From NCBI GenBank assembly GCA_964575225.1, contig CAZNQW010000267.1, positions 1 through 5,134 of the forward strand: a stretch of 5,134 bases of DNA, read 5' to 3'. The DNA comes from CAZNQW01 sp964575225. Its GTDB lineage: Bacteria > Chloroflexota > Anaerolineae > JAAYZQ01. The notes beneath the pieces are model-generated. The model had not been told where the DNA came from and searched no databases. It worked only from the letters and a program-made list of their open reading frames with translations. Positions 3,138 through 5,134 of the stretch are shown here, in pieces. Position 1 is the first letter of the stretch; every line of letters starts with the position of its first letter. Made by a program: the position numbers and the translations under genes.

Positions 3138-5134
3138 CTACGCTGTCTCCACCTCGACCCAGATCGAGTGGGTGCGCGATCCCTGGCTGGGCAGTGTCGG
3201 TTCGGTGGGTGTCAGCACGTTGGACGAGCCGGCGTGGTCGGTGCCCTCGGCATCCAGCATGGGCCAGGCACCCTGCAGCAGACTGACCACGCCGGGCATG
3301 ATCTCGTCGGTGACCCGGGCCGCGATGCGCACCCGGCCTTGCGGGTTGTGCACCAGCACCTTGTCGCCTGCTGAGATACCCCGCGCGGCGGCATCGGCCG
3401 GGTGAATCCACAGCGACTGATCTTCCCTGGCTCGGAACCAGGGGATGTTGTCGTACTGGGAATGGGTTCGATACCGGCTGTGGGGCGTGATCAGTCCCAG
3501 TGGATGCTGCTCGTCGGGGGCCAGGGGGCGGTAGGTGGGCGTTTCCGGTCCGCCAACGCGGGCAAAGGCTGCCGAAGCGATCTCGATCTTGCCCGACGGG
3601 GTGTCGAGGGGGTGAACGGCGGGATCGCGGACGAAATCGCTCAGCCCCACCCGCGCCGGGTCGGCGCCCCAATAGATACCGGTCTGGCGAAAGGCCTCCA
3701 CGTCGCTGATTTCGGATTCGGCCATAAAGTGGGCCAACCAGGCGGCCTCGTCCCGCCCCTCGGAAAAGGCGGCACCAAAGCCCAGTCGTTCGGCCAGTTC
3801 GCAGAAGATGACATAATCATCGCGAGCCTCGCCCAGGGGCGCCATGGCCCGATTGGAATAGAGGAGATAATTGCCGCCTGCCGGGAAGACAATGTCCTCC
3901 CGTTCCAGGAAGGTGGTCGCGGGCAGCACCACGTCGCATTGCCGGGCCGTGGGCGTCAGGGTATAGTCGTGGCACACTGAGAACTCGACCTGCTGGAAGG
4001 CGCGAAGGCTCTTGTGCAGGTCGCTCCCCTGGACCACATAGTTGGCGCCCACATTGTAGATGGCGCGGATGTCGGTGGGAAAGCCGCCCGTCTTGCCTTG
4101 AATCACAGCGTCGGGCCAGCGCAGCACCGGGATGGTTGCCCCGGCGGGGTTGGGCGGCACCTGTATGCGGCCCATGCGCGGTGTGGGCAGCTTGTCCCAG
4201 GTGAGGGCGCCGGTGGAGCCGCCCGGTTGCCCCACGTTTCCGGTGGCTACCTGGAGCGCCACGCCCAGCCGGATAGCTTCCTCGCCGCCCACGGTGCGTT
4301 GGATCGACAGGCCGGGCACCAGCGCCGTCGGGTGGGTCGTGCCATAGAGCCGGCCCAGTTCCCGGATCTCGCCGGCGGGCACCCCGCATCGCTCGGCCGC
4401 CCATTCAGGCGTTTTGGCCGTGCCGTCGTCCTGGCCCAGCACGTGGCGCTGAAGGGCGGGGAAGCCCGTGCTATAGGCCTGGACAAATTCATCGTGGACC
4501 ATTCCCTCGGTGATGAGCACGTACAAAAGGGCCATCATCAGCGCCGCATCGGTACCGGGCCGCACCGGGATCCAACGGCTGCCCAGTCGGCGCGCTGTGG
4601 CCGAGCGGCGGGGATCGAGGACAATCACCTCGACGCCGCGGCGCCGGGCCTCCTCGATGCGGGCGGTGGTGTCGCAGCCCAGCCGGGTGTCGACAACGTT
4701 GGCGCCCCACAGCAGGATCAGGTTGGAGTACTGGAGGGAGGCCGAGTCGATGCCGCCCAGGTTGTGGCCCAGGAGGTAGGGCGTCACAAAATCGGCCGCC
4801 GGGGAGCTATAGTTGCCGACGAACTCGGTGTAGCCGCCCATCAGACTCAGGAATCGCTTGGTGAGGCGCTGGGTGCTGTGCAAGGCACCACGGCCTGAGG
4901 CGTATCCGGCCAGGGCCAGGATCGCGCCGGGGCCGTGTTCGGCCTGAATTTCGGCCAGTCGTCCGGCGACCCGATCCAGCGCTTCGGGCCACTCGATCTC
5001 GCGGAATTGGCCCGAACCCCTTGGGCCGGTGCGCAGCAGGGGTTTGAGGATGCGGTCGGGTGCGTACACGGCGCGGGGCATCTCGTAGCCCCGGACACAG
5101 CCACGCATAAAAGGCCCGCCTAGCGGGTTGTCGG
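3138..5134 (-). CDS. DmsA-like molybdopterin oxidoreductase catalytic subunit, N-terminus beyond the window
   Basis: This is a DMSO-reductase-superfamily enzyme carrying bis-MGD molybdenum, probably an anaerobic S/N-oxide-type reductase. The stop codon is at 3138-3140. The frame is open to the right edge, so the first ATG in the window (5106-5108) is internal. Upstream codons read DNPLGGPF, leading into MRGCVRGYEMPRAVYAPDRI, the end of the 4Fe-4S domain, where Cys4 (counting from that Met) should be the fourth cluster ligand. Further motifs are GNYSSPAAD (98-106), with Ser101 the likely Mo ligand as in DmsA/TorA/BisC types; VIVLDPRRSATAR (161-173); TGNVGQPGG (289-297); and CDVVLPATTFLERED (391-405). 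The C-terminal MGD-binding domain runs from about 535 to 656 and includes ITPHSRYRTHSQYDN and SSNVLTPTEPTLPSQGSRTHS. Roughly 60-150 residues, including three cysteines and any Tat signal, are missing. No electron-transfer or anchor subunit gene follows it. The physiological substrate cannot be told from sequence. Confidence 0.93.
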   Translation of the reverse strand, partial: DNPLGGPFMRGCVRGYEMPRAVYAPDRILKPLLRTGPRGSGQFREIEWPEALDRVAGRLAEIQAEHGPGAILALAGYASGRGALHSTQRLTKRFLSLMGGYTEFVGNYSSPAADFVTPYLLGHNLGGIDSASLQYSNLILLWGANVVDTRLGCDTTARIEEARRRGVEVIVLDPRRSATARRLGSRWIPVRPGTDAALMMALLYVLITEGMVHDEFVQAYSTGFPALQRHVLGQDDGTAKTPEWAAERCGVPAGEIRELGRLYGTTHPTALVPGLSIQRTVGGEEAIRLGVALQVATGNVGQPGGSTGALTWDKLPTPRMGRIQVPPNPAGATIPVLRWPDAVIQGKTGGFPTDIRAIYNVGANYVVQGSDLHKSLRAFQQVEFSVCHDYTLTPTARQCDVVLPATTFLEREDIVFPAGGNYLLYSNRAMAPLGEARDDYVIFCELAERLGFGAAFSEGRDEAAWLAHFMAESEISDVEAFRQTGIYWGADPARVGLSDFVRDPAVHPLDTPSGKIEIASAAFARVGGPETPTYRPLAPDEQHPLGLITPHSRYRTHSQYDNIPWFRAREDQSLWIHPADAAARGISAGDKVLVHNPQGRVRIAARVTDEIMPGVVSLLQGAWPMLDAEGTDHAGSSNVLTPTEPTLPSQGSRTHSIWVEVETA

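Noticed and set aside
3123..3150. Possible third copy of the intergenic element near GCTGCGCGAGCGG
   Set aside because: Only about 8-10 bases match and the rest does not align. It overlaps the end of the molybdoenzyme coding region.
2770..3405. Plus-strand 211-codon ORF through the intergenic region
   Set aside because: It overlaps the C-terminal, motif-rich end of the molybdoenzyme on the opposite strand, and its translation has no family features.
4014..4898. Plus-strand 294-codon ORF opposite the molybdoenzyme gene
   Set aside because: It is the His/Gly/Ala-rich shadow of a minus-strand gene that carries clear superfamily motifs throughout.

Overview
The window looks like the left end of an assembled contig from a GC-rich (roughly 60-65% by eye), probably uncultured bacterium. 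The first 46 bases are not biological. They match the Illumina TruSeq HT P5-side adapter: the tail of P5, an 8-base i5 index, then the Read 1 primer site. Genuine sequence therefore begins at about base 47. Taxonomy is uncertain. The mix of a GlsB/YeaQ-type membrane protein, a PrpF-family isomerase and a DmsA-like molybdoenzyme would suit an environmental lineage such as Chloroflexota, but nothing here proves it.

Layout: 1-46 adapter. 47-553 is mostly non-coding, with a perfect GC palindrome (212-225) and one doubtful 40-codon ORF (356-478) behind an AGGAGG. 554-582 is a near-consensus housekeeping promoter. It drives a short plus-strand run: an 85-aa GlsB/YeaQ/YmgE-family three-helix membrane protein (650-907), a 197-aa hydrophilic protein (917-1510) whose C-terminal third is six consecutive 11-residue charged repeats, and, after a 63-bp gap, a complete PrpF-family isomerase (1574-2743). 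The first two genes look translationally coupled, because the Shine-Dalgarno of the second overlaps the stop codon of the first. The isomerase may be cotranscribed by readthrough, since no separate promoter is obvious.

2744-3137 separates the isomerase from a convergent minus-strand gene. It holds a short hairpin just after the isomerase stop, a long GC-rich imperfect hairpin (2839-2889), and two diverged direct copies (about 78% identical) of a 57-58 bp element spaced 120 bp apart. From 3138 to the right edge the minus strand encodes the C-terminal ~664 residues of a DMSO-reductase-superfamily molybdopterin oxidoreductase, most like DmsA/YnfE. Its N-terminus lies beyond the window: the frame stays open through base 5134, and the last cysteine of the predicted N-terminal Fe-S motif is visible.

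Functionally, the first two genes probably form a small envelope/stress module. The isomerase and the molybdoenzyme look like independent metabolic genes that happen to converge. I found no mobile element, CRISPR array, tRNA or rRNA. The least explained items are the repeat protein coupled to the GlsB homologue and the repeated intergenic element.
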